DNA of 28,203 nt, from assembly GCA_946480535.1 (NCBI GenBank), contig CAMLKA010000009.1, forward strand, positions 1-28,203. The letters are read 5' to 3'. A model generated the notes under the pieces. The model worked only from the letters and a program-made list of their open reading frames with translations. It ran no database searches and was not told where the DNA came from. How positions within the stretch are numbered: position 1 is the stretch's first letter; each line of letters begins with the position of its first letter. Positions 27,535 through 28,203 of the stretch are shown here, in pieces. This DNA is from an uncultured Candidatus Saccharibacteria bacterium. Lineage in GTDB: Bacteria; Patescibacteria; Saccharimonadia; Saccharimonadales; UBA1547. Made by a program: the position numbers and the translations under genes.

Positions 27535-28203
27535 TTATTCATATTGGCGAAGTGCCGAGATAGGGTCTTTTCGAGCGGCACGAATGGCGGGGTAGAGCCC
27601 GAACAGGGTGCCGATAATAAGAGATACACCGAGTGCAACAAGCGCAATTTGCCAATTAATAATTGGGTCGAAGGTAAGGAAGGTGCTGATTGCAAAGGCG
27701 GATACATACCCAAGAATGTAGCCAAGAATACCGCCACCAATACTAAGGGTGAGTGATTCGATGAGGAACTGGGCGACGATGTCATTGTTTGATGCGCCAA
27801 GGGCTTTTCGAATACCAATTTCTCGGGTTCGTTCAGCAACGCTGACGAGCATAATATTCATAATGCCAACCCCGCCAACGATGAGCGAGATGGCGGCAAT
27901 CGCGACGGAAACGCCGGCAATAGCAGAGAAGATGCGACCGGTTGGTTGGGCGATTTGTGTACCCGACAGGACGGCAAAGTCGGCTTCTCCGAAGTGATTG
28001 CGAAGCAGCGCCTTATTGATGTTGGTAATGACACCGCTGAGATGAGCAACCGATTCGCTCTGAACATTAATCTGTTGAAGATGCACCGCGCCTTGGTTAA
28101 GTGAACGGCCGCTATCGAGATTCACGAAGAGGGCGTTGTCGAAATCGACATTATTGTAGTTGATAGGGTTATTTTCCCGCTTTAATACGCCGATAACGGT
28201 AAA
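27535..28203 (-). CDS. MacB-type ABC transporter permease, N-terminus beyond the window edge
   Basis: The visible 223 residues are the C-terminal part of a FtsX/MacB-like permease. The end of the periplasmic core domain (FTVIGVLKRENN, NALFVNLDSGRSL) is followed by three transmembrane helices. The first carries VGGVGIMNIMLVSVAERTREIGIRKALGA, the hallmark of this family, then GGGILGYILGYVSAF and LGVSLIIGTLFGLYPAIRAARKDPISALRQYE at the end. MacB-like permeases work with a separate or fused ATPase and use ATP to move substrates or drive envelope processes mechanically. The frame is open through the right edge. Neither the ATPase nor an adaptor is visible in this window. Confidence 0.93.
   Translation of the reverse strand, partial: FTVIGVLKRENNPINYNNVDFDNALFVNLDSGRSLNQGAVHLQQINVQSESVAHLSGVITNINKALLRNHFGEADFAVLSGTQIAQPTGRIFSAIAGVSVAIAAISLIVGGVGIMNIMLVSVAERTREIGIRKALGASNNDIVAQFLIESLTLSIGGGILGYILGYVSAFAISTFLTFDPIINWQIALVALGVSLIIGTLFGLYPAIRAARKDPISALRQYE

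Overview
The window looks like chromosomal DNA of a Candidate Phyla Radiation (Patescibacteria) bacterium, most likely a Saccharibacteria (TM7) relative. Genes are tightly packed, often with 1-10 nt gaps or overlaps. Small VirB2-like 'type IV secretion pilin' proteins occur as an array, there are two FemAB-type transferases and a Mur ligase without its N-terminal domain, and many proteins have no assignable function. TGA acts as a stop codon (for example at the ends of comF and the third pilin gene), which argues against the TGA=Gly lineages Gracilibacteria and Absconditabacteria. This assignment is inferred from gene content, not from a marker phylogeny.

Layout. 1-1.43 kb (minus): an exported protein cut by the window edge and a Thr/Pro-rich exported protein. 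1.6-3.7 kb (plus): five tandem pilin-like genes, the last with its own promoter and terminator. A sixth, very similar copy lies at 5.36-5.77 kb (minus). 3.7-7.6 kb: a structured non-coding stretch, an Hsp20 chaperone, a ComF-type phosphoribosyltransferase, two tRNA-Ser genes, two membrane proteins with PH-like domains and a tRNA-Arg with the unusual GCG anticodon. 7.6-12.5 kb: a VC0807-like membrane protein, a ClC-type channel, a tandem pair of four-helix membrane proteins, a HIT protein, RlmH and small unknowns. 12.5-17.4 kb: valS, with three identical parS-like palindromes upstream, a FemAB protein and TsaD. 17.5-20 kb: a large exported SGNH-type esterase whose membrane anchor is out of frame after a G7 tract. 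20-25.8 kb: a cell-wall group made of a MurE-like ligase, a DDAH-superfamily protein, a second FemAB, a protein with a VanX/M15-type peptidase domain and an acidic Pro/Ala-rich protein. 25.9-28.2 kb: a phosphoglucose/phosphomannose isomerase, a nucleoside deoxyribosyltransferase-like protein and a MacB-type permease cut by the right edge.

Expression. About half of the genes have a -10 hexamer ending only 6-10 nt before the start codon and no Shine-Dalgarno sequence, which predicts leaderless or near-leaderless mRNAs. Downstream operon genes instead carry AGGAGG-type ribosome binding sites. Several inverted repeats overlap start codons or -10 boxes.

Taken together, the window is rich in surface and envelope functions: pilin-like subunits, wall peptide ligases and peptidases, and a possibly switchable surface esterase. 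This fits the biology of an episymbiont that lives on another bacterium, but that link is inference.
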